DNA of 64,000 nt, taken from Silene latifolia. Its lineage: Eukaryota > Streptophyta > Magnoliopsida > Caryophyllales > Caryophyllaceae. Location of the stretch: positions 20,707,541-20,771,540 of the forward strand of contig NC_133537.1 in assembly GCF_048544455.1 (NCBI RefSeq), given 5' to 3'. The notes beneath the pieces are model-generated. The model was not told where the DNA came from and searched no databases. It was given only the letters and a program-made list of their open reading frames with translations. Positions 11,493-23,400 of the stretch are shown here, piece by piece (the first letter of the stretch is position 1; each line of letters begins with the position of its first letter). The position numbers and the translations under genes were made by a program.

Positions 11493-12959
11493 TGTTGAGG
11501 TGGCCAACCCAAGTCCCACATTGGAAAAGAATAGGAGTATTACCTTGTTTATAAGAGATCCACCACGCTATGAGTATTAGGCCTTTTGGGAAAGACTTAA
11601 CCCAAAGCGGACAATATTATACTAATGTGGCCGTGTTGTGGAGGTGGCAGTCCCAACAACTGGTATCAGAGTCGATGGTTCGGCTGGGTCCAGTGTGTAG
11701 TGGAGCCCAAGGCTCAAGGTAGTGGATTGCCTTGTGTCGAAAGTCTTCCTAATAATGTGGTGATCAGACGGCGGGTCACCTTGGGTGATAACGGCGGTGC
11801 AAGATGGACATATAATATCGTTGGAGGGGAGGATTGTTAGGGTGGCCAACCCAAGCCCCACATTGGAAAATAAGAGAAGTTCTACCTAATTTATAAGAGA
11901 CACACCAGTCTCTTAGTGGGCGTTCGGTACCGGAAAGGAAAAGGGAAAAGAAATAAGAAAGGCAAATAAGGGGAAAAGAAATGAAAGAAATGGGATACCC
12001 TTCAATTTAAAAGGTTGTTTTGTTTGCATTTTAATACAAACAAGACCACCCACCATCAAAACCCAAGCACCGCCATCCAAGCACACTTCCATCTCGACAA
12101 CTCACATCCACCAACATCAACCTGTCACCCCACCACTGCCACTACTACCATTGTTTACTCGACGGTGCACCAGTGTTGCCGGCTACCTGTATCGACATCA
12201 AAGCAATCATCATGGGCCGGCATACTGGACAAATCTGATGCCTGTGTCGACATCAAAGCAATCATCATGGGCCAAGAAGAAGAATCTCTAAAGAAACCCC
12301 AATGGCTGCTTTAATTTGTTGAATCTGACTTTTTACTGGTTGTGAAACTATTCAATCCCGTAACGTAGTTGGTCGATCTTATTGGAAAACCCATCGTGCT
12401 CAATGCAACGGGACGGTTTTTAATCAAAAATTTGATGAATGAAAGCAAGAAATTAAAACCCGGAAGTATAGGGGAAATGATTCATGGGTGGGGACGGTTT
12501 TTCTAGGGTGGTGTTGTGGTTCTTTATGTCGGATCTGGAGTTCCGGCACCGGCGAGGAAGAGAGGGTAAGGTGAGTCACCGTCATTGCCGACATTGGGTG
12601 GTGGTCTGATAACGACGGTGATGATGGTCGTTGTGGTGGTATGATGTGATGGTGCCGCAAGTCCTCAAGCGGGGAAGGGATGACTAGGGAATGAAATATC
12701 TTACCCTTGGGGGGGTAGGTGAATGGAAATAGAAGGACTTGAGGCAATGGGAGGGTATGAGGAGGGGAAAGAAAATGGTAAAAATGACCAAACAAACACT
12801 TACAAAGAGAATGGAGAGCTTTGATTCTCTTACCCTTTCTTTTAGACCCTTAACCAAACGCCCCCTTAGTATGAAGCCTTTTGAAAAGGAGTCGGGTTTG
12901 GCCTAAAGTAGACAATATCATACTAATATAACAGTGTGGTGGAGGCGGCGGTCCCAACA
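11493..12959 (+). mobile_element. TRIM retrotransposon (split by a DNA element)
   Basis: Miniature LTR element. The 5' LTR (11493-11658, 166 bp) runs TGTTGAGGTGGCCAACCC to GTCCCAACA. The tRNA-Met primer site TGGTATCAGAG follows at 11661-11671. The internal region is about 175 bp and non-coding. A purine tract, GGAGGGGAGGAT, precedes the 3' LTR, which starts at 11835. The 3' LTR is interrupted at 11916-12865 and resumes at 12866-12959. A 5-bp TSD, ATTTC, is perfect at 11488-11492 and 12960-12964. The TCCCACATTGG string is typical of plant TRIMs. It encodes no protein and would need proteins from another element to move. Confidence 0.92.
11916..12865. mobile_element. PIF/Harbinger-like non-autonomous element (950 bp)
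   Basis: Inserted in the TRIM 3' LTR. TSD TTA is at 11913-11915 and 12866-12868. Ends GTGGGCGTTCGGT and (reverse complement of right end) GGGGGCGTTTGGT are imperfect inverted repeats. A TTA duplication with a GGG-type terminus fits PIF/Harbinger. No transposase is seen. ORFs at 12015-12314 (+) and 12424-12795 (-) are low-complexity and not credible. Confidence 0.75.
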
Positions 12960-12964
12960 ATTTC

Positions 12965-13304
12965 AGTTCCGGTCCGAGACGGACTAGTGCATTGACCTAT
13001 CTCTAGTATCAGCTCCCAACCATGTGGACCCAATTATTTTAGGATGTATGTTCCTTAACTGTACTCCGCAGATGATTAAAGAGTAGTCGTGGACAACAAT
13101 TCTCTTTTGGGACTGGACAAATCTTGACAACTGTTTCTCATGCCCTTTTTAAGAGAGTGGGCGACGGTATCACTTATCACATGTCTGCCAGCCTTGCTTA
13201 TGTGGCAACCTTAACATAAAAGTAAAAATAATCACAAATTGTTCTATAAGACCTATATATATTTAGGTAAGAATAACCTAATAGCATTAGGTCCAACAAA
13301 ATTA
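12965..13304. other. Intergenic, nothing recognised
   Basis: AT-moderate sequence between the TRIM and the mariner element with no ORF, repeat or RNA gene that I can support. Confidence 0.5.
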
Positions 13305-13727
13305 CTCCCTCCATTTTACAATGATGTTCTCATATAGAAATGGCTCAACAACCAATGATTAATGGATTAAGAGCATGTGGGCCGGATAATTAGAGAATAA
13401 GGGAATAGTAAACAAGTTGGTTAATGATTAATCTTTCCCACCAAAAGCATTGGGGTTGTTGAATGATTAAAAAAATAAACAAGTACCACATGTTTGCCAG
13501 GTTATTTTACACGAAAAAAGGGGGGAAATGAAATTTTCATGAAAGTTTGAATTTCCCCCAAATTACATGAGTTGATCAAAATCCTCTACAAGTGCCTATA
13601 ACAATTACACAAACATCATTCCCACTGAAATTACAAACCTACTGAAACTACACATCTTAAAATTACATTTCTCAAAAGTTTACATAATCAACCTACTGAA
13701 ATTACACAACCAATACTAGAGTACAAA

Positions 13728-14380
13728 ATGAAGAAACTTAATCTAACTGATGATGAGAGGCATCGAGTTGTTTGTCTATTGTTTGAGAGCTGCAAAAATG
13801 GCAAACCAAAACATGGTAAGGTTCAAGAAGTTGCTGCAAAGTTCAATGTAACAAGAAAATGTATTTTCAATATCTAGAAAAAAGCAAAAAAATCAGAGGC
13901 AAGCTGAAGTTCCAATCAATGTTAGGAGTAAAATTGCTTGGAAAAAGGGTAAAGAAAGGATACCTTGTCCAGTTGATGTCATTATGGCATTAGATGTCTC
14001 CAAAAGAACAACATTTAAGAGATTGGTAAAAGTAATAGGTCATGCACCTTCAACATGTCATAGATGGGTAAAGGAAGGTATCATCAAAACTCATACAAAT
14101 GCAATAAAATCAGCTCTTACCCAAGACAATAAGCATCTTAGGTTGCATTTTGTCATGGGTAAACTAGTTTTTGATAGGCTATTAAGGTGTATCAAATTCT
14201 TTGATATGGGCACTATTGTTCACATTGATGAGAAGTGGTTTTATATGACAAAACCAACCTCAAGATAGTATATTGGCAGCACTGAACCAGCTCCATATAG
14301 AGCTTGTAAAAGCAAGAGGTACATTACTAAAGTAATGTTCATGTGTGCTGTTTCAAGGCCAACATTACAGAACCAATACC
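13728..14380 (+). pseudogene. Mariner (Tc1/mariner) transposase remnant
   Basis: ATG at 13728 starts MKKLNLTDDERHRVVCLLFE, a DNA-binding helix-turn-helix region. A TAG at about 13876 stands where Trp would be expected, and a frame change follows near 13900. From about 13918 the frame continues through 14268. It contains VHIDEKWFYMTK near 14218-14253, which holds the first catalytic Asp and the DEKWF signature of plant mariner (DD39D) transposases. A stop at 14266-14268 is followed by VMFMCAVSRP in another frame near 14332-14361. The second and third catalytic Asp regions are missing. The tandem low-complexity block begins where they should be. Not functional. Confidence 0.85.
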
Positions 14381-14645
14381 CACAGCAATACCCAAACAAC
14401 CTACACAAAACAGAACAGCCAAACAACTTGCAGAAAATAGAACACCCAAATTACCTACAGAAGACAGAACACCCAAACAACCTGCAGGAAACGGATCACC
14501 CAAACTACCAACAGAAAACAGCAACACCCAAACTATCAATAGAAAACAGCAAATCCAAACTACCAACAGAAATCAGCAAACCCAAATAACCTCCCTAAAA
14601 AAGAATACCCAAACTACCAGCAGAAAACAGATCACCCAGCAATTT
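14359..14645. repeat. Low-complexity tandem block inside mariner element
   Basis: Imperfect ~30-bp repeats rich in CAACAGAAAACAG/ACCCAAAC. They read as Gln/Asn/Thr/Pro-rich peptides in several frames. The block replaces the expected 3' half of the transposase. Confidence 0.7.
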
Positions 14646-15053
14646 TAGATAGTCAGCAACAACCACAAAACAATTAAATACAGCAACAACAACCCACAAT
14701 ACTCAGCAAAAAAGATTTAAAAACATTTAAAGGGAGAGTTTAAGAAATGAACCTCCCTTGAGCATCATTTTGTTTTCTGCTTTTTACCAAAATTCGTAAC
14801 ATAATCGAAGAATCTTTTTGTTTTGGTGACAACTCAACAGCTTCACCACCATCCACAGCTTTAACCTTTGCAACAGCAACAGTAGCTTCATAAGACAAAA
14901 ACAGCAGCAAAAACCAATCAACAACAAGACAACATAAAAATATACACAAAAACGACATAAAAAAAACAATTAAAGGGAGAGTTTTAGAAATTTACTCCTC
15001 TTTTCATCCTTTATTCTCTATTTTTCCAAGTAAATCGCGCAAGAAGCTTCGAA

Positions 15054-15398
15054 TCATTTTGATTTTGGTGAGAGATCAGGAGATTTACATGCATGCAGTT
15101 CTTCAATATCCCCATCAACAGATCTATCGTCTTCACCAACAATTGAACCCTCTTGATCTACAAAAGTATCAGGAATGAAGGTTGTCGAGTCCATATAAAA
15201 CGGAGAAGTGGCCTCAGTATCATCGCCAATCTGAGAATCAAGTAGGGATTCATAACCAGAGAACGAATCAGCTACTACATGACCAACCCCACGAATATAC
15301 AACACCCCGTTCATGGAACTGTGGTAAGATGTAGACCCGAATTTTTTCTTCTTTGATGAAATAGGAGGATTATGATTATTTTGAGGAAGTTTAGACAT
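15054..15398 (-). CDS. Unrecognised ORF carried by mariner element (114 aa)
   Basis: Starts MSKLPQNNHNPPISSKKKKF on the minus strand and runs 114 codons. It is acidic in the second half (GDDTEATSP, DQEGSIVGEDDRSVDGDIEE) and has no membrane segment. I do not recognise a family. It lies antiparallel to the transposase remnant. It could be a captured host exon, or the second ORF of a rearranged element. The neighbouring minus-strand ORF 14740-14958 lies partly in a duplicate of sequence near its 3' end, which suggests internal duplication. Real expression is unproven. Confidence 0.35.
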   Translation of the reverse strand: MSKLPQNNHNPPISSKKKKFGSTSYHSSMNGVLYIRGVGHVVADSFSGYESLLDSQIGDDTEATSPFYMDSTTFIPDTFVDQEGSIVGEDDRSVDGDIEELHACKSPDLSPKSK

Positions 15399-15848
15399 GA
15401 TCGGAATAATATAGTGTTAGAATGGGGAAATATGAGTAGTTAGATCTAGTGAGAGAGAGTGAGCTGGAAAAAAAATGAAGAGACGGCGGTAAGTGAAAGA
15501 GAGTTTTAGGGTTTTTTTAGAGGAGAAGATTCTAGAGAACAATGGAGTAATGAAGAGAAGGAGAGGGACGGTTGAGGTTAATGAGGGAGATGGACGGATG
15601 GGTAGGTGAACAATATTGGTGGGAAATTTATATGAGAGTGAAAAAGATGGAGGGAGTCATTATTGTTAATGGGTGAGTTAATTGGGTTTAGGGTTGTTAA
15701 GTGGGAGTAATTTGTGTAAATATAAGGGTGGTATAAGGACACTTTCGTCAAATATTAGACCCATAAAAGGAAATAAAGGAAATGGGTACATCATTGTGGG
15801 ATGTCCCAAATTAGAAAGTGGGAACATTATTGTGAAATGGAGGGAGTA

Positions 15849-16228
15849 CTTAATAAAAATATGAAATAATATTTTTATTTTAATAACCTAATATTTTAAA
15901 TTAATAATTTACATATTTAAATATGTTAGTTTTCACTATAAAGTAATAATTTTTTCAAAATAAAATCGAAAACTTAATATATTAATGTTTTTGCTTAGGC
16001 TTTTCTCCTATTGGGTCGGTCATATGCTATAGGATGGTCATATAAGAAAGTTGCTGAAAAATAATCCATCTGTCTTTTGGTAACATATATCAACATGGGC
16101 TTTTTGGGCCCCGGGTGTGGAATAACTGGGCCGAGTTGCTAAGATGTAAAACGACAATGCACAACACACTCGATTAGCCCCATTCCTTGCTTTATACATG
16201 TGGAGGATTAATTTTGGTTAAAATTAAA
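15849..16228. other. Intergenic, nothing recognised
   Basis: AT-rich stretch between the mariner element and the Mutator-type MITE. No credible ORF. Confidence 0.5.
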
Positions 16229-16751
16229 GGGTTTTTTTTATCGAAAACTGCCTTATATTTAGGGGTATTTTTAAAAAGACTACCTTCTATTATTTTTCTT
16301 GTTTTATACTACCTTTGTTGTCTCCTTTTTTGTTCAAAAACTACCTATGCTGAAACTATGACGAGAGTTGATTGATTTAGCGACATTAACCTCCCTCACA
16401 TGACGTTGTCTACATCTAACAACAATAATCAAGCGTCCAAACCACAATTTAACTTCATGTAAGCAAAATTTTTGTTTTCACATTTCATTAATAATAATTA
16501 CGAACATCTACGAAAGTTAAGCATAAATACATCACTCCCAAAATCGGGCTTAAGCAAGATTAAAGTATAAAAGAGTCATGTAAGATAGGTTATAGCCATG
16601 AATTAAAGAAAATTTGTCTAAACTCTTAGCGTAGGTAGTTATTGACCAAACATAAAGAAAGCAAAGGTAGATGAAAATAAAAATAATAATACTATAAGGT
16701 AATCTCTTTACAAATACCTATAAACATAAGGTAGTTTTTGACAAAAAACCC
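16229..16751. mobile_element. Mutator-type MITE (523 bp)
   Basis: Long imperfect terminal inverted repeats: the left end begins GGGTTTTTTTTATCGAAAAC and the reverse complement of the right end begins GGGTTTTTTGTCAAAAACTA. They extend about 50 bp. Flanking 9-mers AAAATTAAA (16220-16228) and TAAATTAAA (16752-16760) match at eight of nine positions. Long TIRs with a 9-bp duplication fit the Mutator superfamily. No coding sequence. Confidence 0.75.
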
Positions 16752-16980
16752 TAAATTAAAAAAAAAAAAAAAAAAAAAATTACACTCACGGCGGTAATAC
16801 CGTAATACAACTAATTACGTTTACTTGTATATTTTTTAACTTATATTACTCCGTTTGTTTTTTGAACTTAATACTAGTTTTGTCACCCGTGCAATGCACG
16901 AGATAGTTCCATGTTTTCTTAGGATTTTGACGTTTATTTTTATCTATAAAATTGAACATCAATGTTTGAATATAAATGTA

Positions 16981-18650
16981 CACTACTACAGATACAGGCT
17001 ATAACAACGATTAAAAACCGTTGTTATATAAAAAGCGGACGTTGTTAAAGCGTCCGTTGTTAAAGGTTTTAACAACGGTTGGTTTTTCTAAGAAACCCGT
17101 TGTGAAAACTATTTTGTCGTTACGAGACATTCGTTGTGAAAGTGTGACTAATTTTTTGTGGTAAAGTTATAAGAACGGTTACAATAGAAAAAACCGTTGT
17201 TATAACTAAAGACAACGGTTTTTTTTTTTAAATAACCGTTGTTGATTTAAAAAATAAATAAATAAATAAATTATATATTACTAGATGAATGCATTATTAC
17301 TGCCCCTTATGCTTCTGATGCATGCATTATTACTGCCAAATCCCTGCATATGAAAGGACACAATATATGGAATGAGAAGGGTTATAAGATTTGAAGCAGG
17401 ATATGGCACAACTTCCTAAACATATTAATTAAAAAACAACTCAAACGACACATTACTAATTATAAATTCATTCCACTATCTCAATAACCAATCCATTATA
17501 TCACTATCTCCACCCTTAAACTCCAAACCCTAAATCTTTAAAACCTAATAAACTCCAAACTTCCTTCAACAATGAATGATACCATTCATTTTACATGCAT
17601 TATGACCGAGTACAACAAAAGTTTCATACGCCGCTTACTGGAAATCGAGAGGAAGTACAGGCACTTCCTTGAGGATGCTCGGATCGCACTCAAGGACGCC
17701 AAAAAAAAAATGGCTTGTTAGAGCCGCAGATATTGCAGCTATATGACGATATTGCATATGCGGAACGAAACCTCCAAATAGCAAAGGAGGAGAGGATGAA
17801 TATCATAGAAGAGAATGCATCCCTATATGAATATCTAAGAATTGTATTTTTAGCAATGAAATAAGTTTATGTATATATATATCAATTAATTAAGTTTATG
17901 CATTCCTCTCCATCATCTTCTTTGTTTTATTTTATTTAATTTGTTTTACTAATAAACGGAGAAAAACAAATTAAGCGAATAATAATTAGAAAAAGAACAA
18001 TGATCGAGAAAAACACATGCAAATAAAATAATTAGAGAAAGAACAATAATGACGGAGATGACAAAACCTAAAACTATAAATCGATAGATATTTACTTGAT
18101 AATTAGAGAAAGAAAGAGACGATGACAACAACAGTGACGGAGATGATAAAGCGACGATGAGAAAGAGACGATGAGAAAGAGTGTGGTTGTGTGTTTGTGT
18201 TTGTGTTTGCTGTGTTTGTGGCTGTAGCTGATCTGTGTTTGTGTGGTATATATTGTGGTATTTGCTTGAAAGTATTGACAACGGTTATTACACATATAAC
18301 CGTTGTCATTAGATAATATATTAACAATGGTTCCTTAGAAAACCGTTGTTAAAAAGTATTAACAACGGGTTTTAATATAACCGTTGTAATTACTTTTCAC
18401 TAATTTTGCGCCAAATTATTAACACCGGTTATAATGTATTACAGAGTAAACTGTTGTTATTAGTTTTTATATTAACAACGGTTGTGCAAGTTTGACCCGT
18501 TGTTAAAACCAATAACAACGGTTAACAACACATAACCGTTGTAATTAAGTTTAGTAAAATTCGCGCCATCCATTCTACAACATCTTATGGTGATTTTCGT
18601 GAATAAGCGTTGTTCAAGGGCCGTTGTGGTTGCCTGGATTTGTAGTAGTG
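16981..18650 (+). mobile_element. CACTA element 1 (1670 bp, non-autonomous)
   Basis: Left end CACTACTACAGATACAGGC and right end (reverse complement) CACTACTACAAATCCAGGC are CACTA-type inverted repeats, with 3-bp TSD GTA at 16978-16980 and 18651-18653. Subterminal regions hold many direct and inverted copies of AACAACGGTT, the usual transposase-binding array of this superfamily. It carries a small ORF (17572-17864) but no transposase. A sister copy is at 25614-48925. Confidence 0.93.
17572..17864 (+). CDS. Small coiled-coil-like ORF in CACTA 1, split at an A10 run
   Basis: ATG 17572 opens MNDTIHFTCIMTEYNKSFIR and continues as a charged, heptad-like region (RRLLEIERKYRHFLEDARIA). At 17701-17710 there is a run of ten A; frame 0 then stops after about four codons (TAG near 17720). 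The -1 frame continues from the run through LQLYDDIAYAERNLQIAKEE to a stop at 17862-17864. The CACTA 2 copy has the same layout with seven A. About 97 residues in all if joined. I recognise no family. It may be a captured host fragment, a small element protein, or a pseudogene fixed before the copies separated. Confidence 0.5.
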
Positions 18651-19138
18651 GTATAACAAATACTTGCACAAATTACGATATATAGTACAAGACAATTACA
18701 TATTTTTTTTTAATATATAAATAGTACAAATAATTTTTCGTTTCAATTACGAAAACAATTATATATGAACAAAATAGTTATCCAAAATTTGTACCGGAAA
18801 CTTTCCAACCCGTTGACATAAAATATGTGCTCTTTTATTTGAATCTATCTTGTAATAAAACAATACATCCATAACTTTTCAGTTTCTAACTTACGTTTTT
18901 TTACCTTTAGTTTTACCTTAATTCCGTGCCTTTTATATTTCATCCCTCGTTAGATTAACCACGTGATACTTTGCGTTATCTGCATTCACATACGTTTTAT
19001 GATGCTTTAAAGTTTATATAAATAATATATGGACAAAAAAAATAGTAATTCAAACTGAAACATGCTAGAGATAGAAAGAGAAAAAACCTAAAAAATTCCA
19101 AAAAAAATCCGCAACTTTTTCTGAGCCGCACTGAAACA

Positions 19139-20331
19139 ATGACGATACAAAAAAATTCCCAAAACAGGTTTTCTCCTTTATCTTCAGTAACAAAAAATAC
19201 CAAAAATAGTAATAAAGCTTCATCGTCTGCAACGGCGTCATCCATTGTGATTCCAGGAGGACCAGTGGAAGCTGTTGCTAATAAGACTAGGATGGTGAGT
19301 GAAATTGTTGGTGTTGCTCCATATGACCTGGACTCTCTGGTACCGGAAAATCATGGTGCTTGGACTCAAGTTGGGAAAGGTAAGTCCCCATTAGAACCTA
19401 TTGTGGAGGAACCTAGTGATTTAATTCAGTTTACTAAGGCGGATGTTAAGGATGAAATTGCATATTGGAAGAACTCGGTTTACTGTTTTGTTCTTGGTGC
19501 AAATCCTCCATTAAAAGTTCTTGATGGTTTTATTAGGAGAATATGGATAAACCATGATTTTGATAAAGTTTCCTTTTTGCCTAATGGAATATTCATGGTG
19601 AGATTTAAGTCTGAGAGGACAAAGAACGTTGTGTTACAACAGGGTCACTACCTCTTTGACAACAAACCTTTGATTGTGAGACCTTGGAGTGAATCTGTGG
19701 TTCTGGTTAAGGATGATGTTAAGGAGGTCCCAGTGTGAGTCAAACTGCATAACCTTCCCTTGAAATTTTGGGGTAAATGCCTCCCTCGGATTGCTGGGCT
19801 TGTTGGGAAGTATGTTAGGAGTGACACTGCTACTGTAGACAAGACTATGTTGGGTTTTGCTAGAGTAATGGTGGATGTTCCTTTTGGCCTTAGGATCCCT
19901 GAAAATGTCAAGTTCTTGGATGAAGATGGGCAGGTTGTGTCTATCCCTGTTGAGTTTGAATGGAAGCCAATCCTATGTAAACAGTGTGGTGGTATTGGGC
20001 ATGAGACTGCTACATGTAGGAAGCCTAAGCCTAAAGGAAAACCTGTCATTGATAAGCAGCAGTGGAGACCTAAGACTATCCAAAAGAAACAGACTGGACC
20101 TTCTGTAGTTCCTGCTGGTCAGGCTCCTGTTGCTGATGAGAAGGAATGTGTATTGGCTCCTGTAATTACAATTGTTCCTGTTGTTCAACCCATTCCATTG
20201 CTGCTACACCTATAGAGAAACCTAATGCTTTTGAGGTGTCTTGGACTGGCAATGGGAAGTACACTGTTGCTAATACTCCAATGAGAACTATAGTTCGTTT
20301 GAGTAGACAGGAATTGCTTGATGCTGATTAG
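19139..20331 (+). pseudogene. LINE ORF1: DUF4283-like domain and CCHC knuckle
   Basis: ATG 19139 opens MTIQKNSQNRFSPLSS. A DUF4283-like region (FLPNGIFMVRFKSERTKNVV, about 19579-19640) leads to an in-frame TGA at 19736-19738 where CGA (Arg) is expected. The frame resumes and carries a CCHC zinc knuckle (CKQCGGIGHETATC, 19976-20017) that is intact. A frameshift lies near 20190-20210, and the last part ends at TAG 20329-20331. This is the nucleic-acid-binding protein of plant L1 elements. Confidence 0.85.
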
Positions 20332-20436
20332 AATCTATCAAAGCTTTCTCAGTATACTTTCCTGGATGCCCTGAACAATGCTACTCCAAAAGTGGGTATT
20401 GGTACGAAAGGTAGTGGATTACCTCCTAGGAGGGTA

Positions 20437-23400
20437 ATGCATAACATAGGCTTTTGGAATTTTAGGGGATTAAACAGTCCAACAAAGCAGAATACAATTA
20501 AGTGGTTCTTACACCATTACCATGTTGGTTTGTTTGGTCTCCTTGAGACAAAGGTCAAACCTTTGTCTCTAAATTCTGTTAGTAAAAATATTTGTGCTAA
20601 TTGATGTGTCTCTACTAATACAAGATAGCATAAGGGAAGTAGAATCTGGGTGATTTGGGATCTTGTGAAATTTAATATTGATTTCCTTGAATATAATGCC
20701 CAGTTTATTCATATGAAGGCTAAAGAGATTGGTTCTGGTGATGGATTCTATATCACTATGGTTTATGCTTTCAATGAAGTGGAAAATAGAAGGATGTTGT
20801 GGAATAGACTCTGTGGGTTTAAAAAGTTAATTACTGCAGCTTGGGTGGTGTGTGGTGATTTTAACACTGTTCTGAGTTCTTTAGAAAGACTAGGGGGTCT
20901 ACTAGTGAGCAGGAGATGGAAGATTTTCAGAACTGTATTGATGAATGTGAGCTTGTGGATAGTCCTGCCATTGGCTCATTATTCACTTGGAATAATAAAC
21001 AGGACCCTTCCACTAGAATTTACAGTCGTCTGGATAGAGTGTTAGTTAATCAAAGTTGGTTGAGGAGGTTCCAGGATAGCTATGCTCACTTTTACACTAA
21101 GGGCTTAATGGATCACACTCCTTGTATTATTCAGACGTCTGAGAATACTCCAGTGAAAAGAAGAAGCTTTAAATATTTTCATATGTGGAGTAAATCTGAG
21201 CAGTTCCATGCGTGTGTGAAGGACATTTGGGATCAAAAATGGTATGGGACTAAAATGTTCATCTTGGTCAAAAAACTGAAGAGTTTAAAACAACCTTTGA
21301 AGCCGCTTAATAGGGCTCAATTTGATGATATTGAGAACAATACTGTTAGAGCCTGGCAACACTTGGAATATATTCAAGGGAAACTGAGGAGTGATCCCTT
21401 GAATGTTGATCTAATTCAGCAAGAGATTAATGCAGCTAAATGTTACAGAGAGTTAAATGATGCTTGCTATGCTTTCCTTACACAGAAGTCTAAGGTTACC
21501 TGGGTGGACAAAGGGGATAACAACACTAAATACTTTCATAGTGTCCTTAAGAGTAGGCAAGCAAGGAATAAAGTAGTGAAGATTGCTGATCGGAATGGGG
21601 TGGCTTGTGAAACAACTGGTCAAATTCAGCAAGCTTTTTTGGATTTCTACATGAACCTGTTGGGGACTGCTAAGGATACTTCTCCTGGTAGTGTTTCAAT
21701 TGTCCAGCAGGGACCAATCTGTTCCCCTGCTCATACTGAGATGCTACTTGCACCAGTTACCAATGAGGAGATAAAAAAGATCATGTTTTCTATTCCCATT
21801 CATAAATATGTGGGGCCATATGGATTTTCAAGTGCTTTCTTTAGAGATGCTTGGGATGTTGTTGGAGGTGAAGTATGTGAGGCAGTTCAGGACTTCTTCC
21901 ATAATGAGAAATTACTTAAACAGCTTAACCATACTCTCATTTCCCTTATTCCAAAGTGTGAGAGGCCTCAGAATGTAACCCAATTGCGTCCTATATCCTG
22001 TTGCAATGTAGTCTATAAGTGCATCTCTAAGTTATTATGCAGTAGGTTGGCCACTGTTTTACCTTGCATTATTAGTCCTAATCAAGGTGGCTTCATTAAA
22101 GGAAGGAGCATTGTTGAGAATATTTTAATTTGTCAGGATGTGATCAGACTTTATAATAGGAAAGCTATCTCTCCTCGTTTCATGCTCAAGGTTGACCTTA
22201 AAAAAGCATATGACTCAATCAGTTGGAGTTTTTTGGAGCAAATGATGAGAGCCCTACAGTTTCCTGGGGAGTTTATTGCTTTGGTGATGGAATGTGTATG
22301 CACTGCTTCTTATTCCCTGGTCATGAATGGAGAAATTTTTGGGTTTTTCAAGGGCCAAAAGGGGTTGAGGCAAGGTGATCCATTGTCTCCTCTTCTGTTT
22401 ACAATTACAATGGAATATTTGAGCAGGGTCATGCACTATATCACTGAGATTGTCCCTTTTAAGTATCATCCTATATGTTCAAAGATGAAGTTGTCCCACC
22501 TTATGTTTGCAGACGATCTCCTCCTATTCAGTAAAGGGGATGCAGCTTCTATTATGGTTATGCTTAGAGTTTTTGCTACCTTTTCACAAGCTTCTGGTCT
22601 ACAAATGAATAATAATAAGACTAATGCTTATTTCAATGGTGTCCAAGGTAGTATTAAATAAGAGATCCTGCAAGTTTCTGGTTTTATTGAAGGGCAGCTC
22701 CCATTCTCTTATCTTGGAGTTCCAATTACAGATGGTAGGCTACAGAAGAAGGACTGCCAAGTTTTGATTGAGAAACTAGTGTCCAGAATAAGAGGATTTG
22801 GGGCTAGGCATCTATCCTATGCAGGAAGGCTAGTGTTAGTTAATGTTGTGTTAACTTCCCTGTATACTTATTGGGCTAATATTTTTATCATTCCCAAAGG
22901 TGTTCTACAATAAGTGGATGCTATTTGCAGGAATTATCTTTGGGATGGGAAGGTGGATTTTATTAGAGTCCCTCTGGTTGGCTGGGAGAAAGTATGTGCT
23001 CCTAAGAATGAAGGGGAACTAGGAATCAGGGATTCTTATGCTTGGAATGTGGCTGCAGTTGGCAAACTTGTTGGGTGGGTCTTTTCTAAACCTGATAGTC
23101 TGTGGGTTAGATGGGTTCATCATGTTTATGTGAAGGATGCAGCTTGGCCTAACTATATTCCTAAATATGATGTCAGTTGGAGTTGGAAGGCCATTGTTAA
23201 GGTAAGGGATAAGTTATTAGGATACTACTCTGCTAACTTGTGGCAGGAGGAGAGTAGAGGTTACTCTGTCAGTAGTGGGTACGAGGTGATGAGGAGGACT
23301 TTTCAGAGAGTTGCCTGGCATAAGCAGGTCTGGAATGGGTGGTGTTTACCTAAACACCAGTTTATTGGATGGCTTATTGCCAGGGAAGCATTACAGACGA

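Larger units (their letters stand above)
13305..15846 (+). mobile_element. Mariner-like element (2542 bp, defective)
   Basis: Left end CTCCCTCCATTTTACAATGA and right end (reverse complement) CTCCCTCCATTTCACAATAA are long terminal inverted repeats, flanked by TA duplications (13303-13304 and 15847-15848). It contains a broken mariner transposase (13728-14380), a low-complexity tandem block, a partial direct duplication (14727-14830 resembles 14968-15070) and a minus-strand ORF at 15054-15398. Size is in the range for plant mariner elements, but the catalytic domain is incomplete, so it is non-autonomous. Confidence 0.88.

Noticed and set aside
12015-12795. Two ORFs in the PIF/Harbinger-like element
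   Set aside because: Low-complexity, opposite strands, overlapping no known transposase motif (no DDE region).
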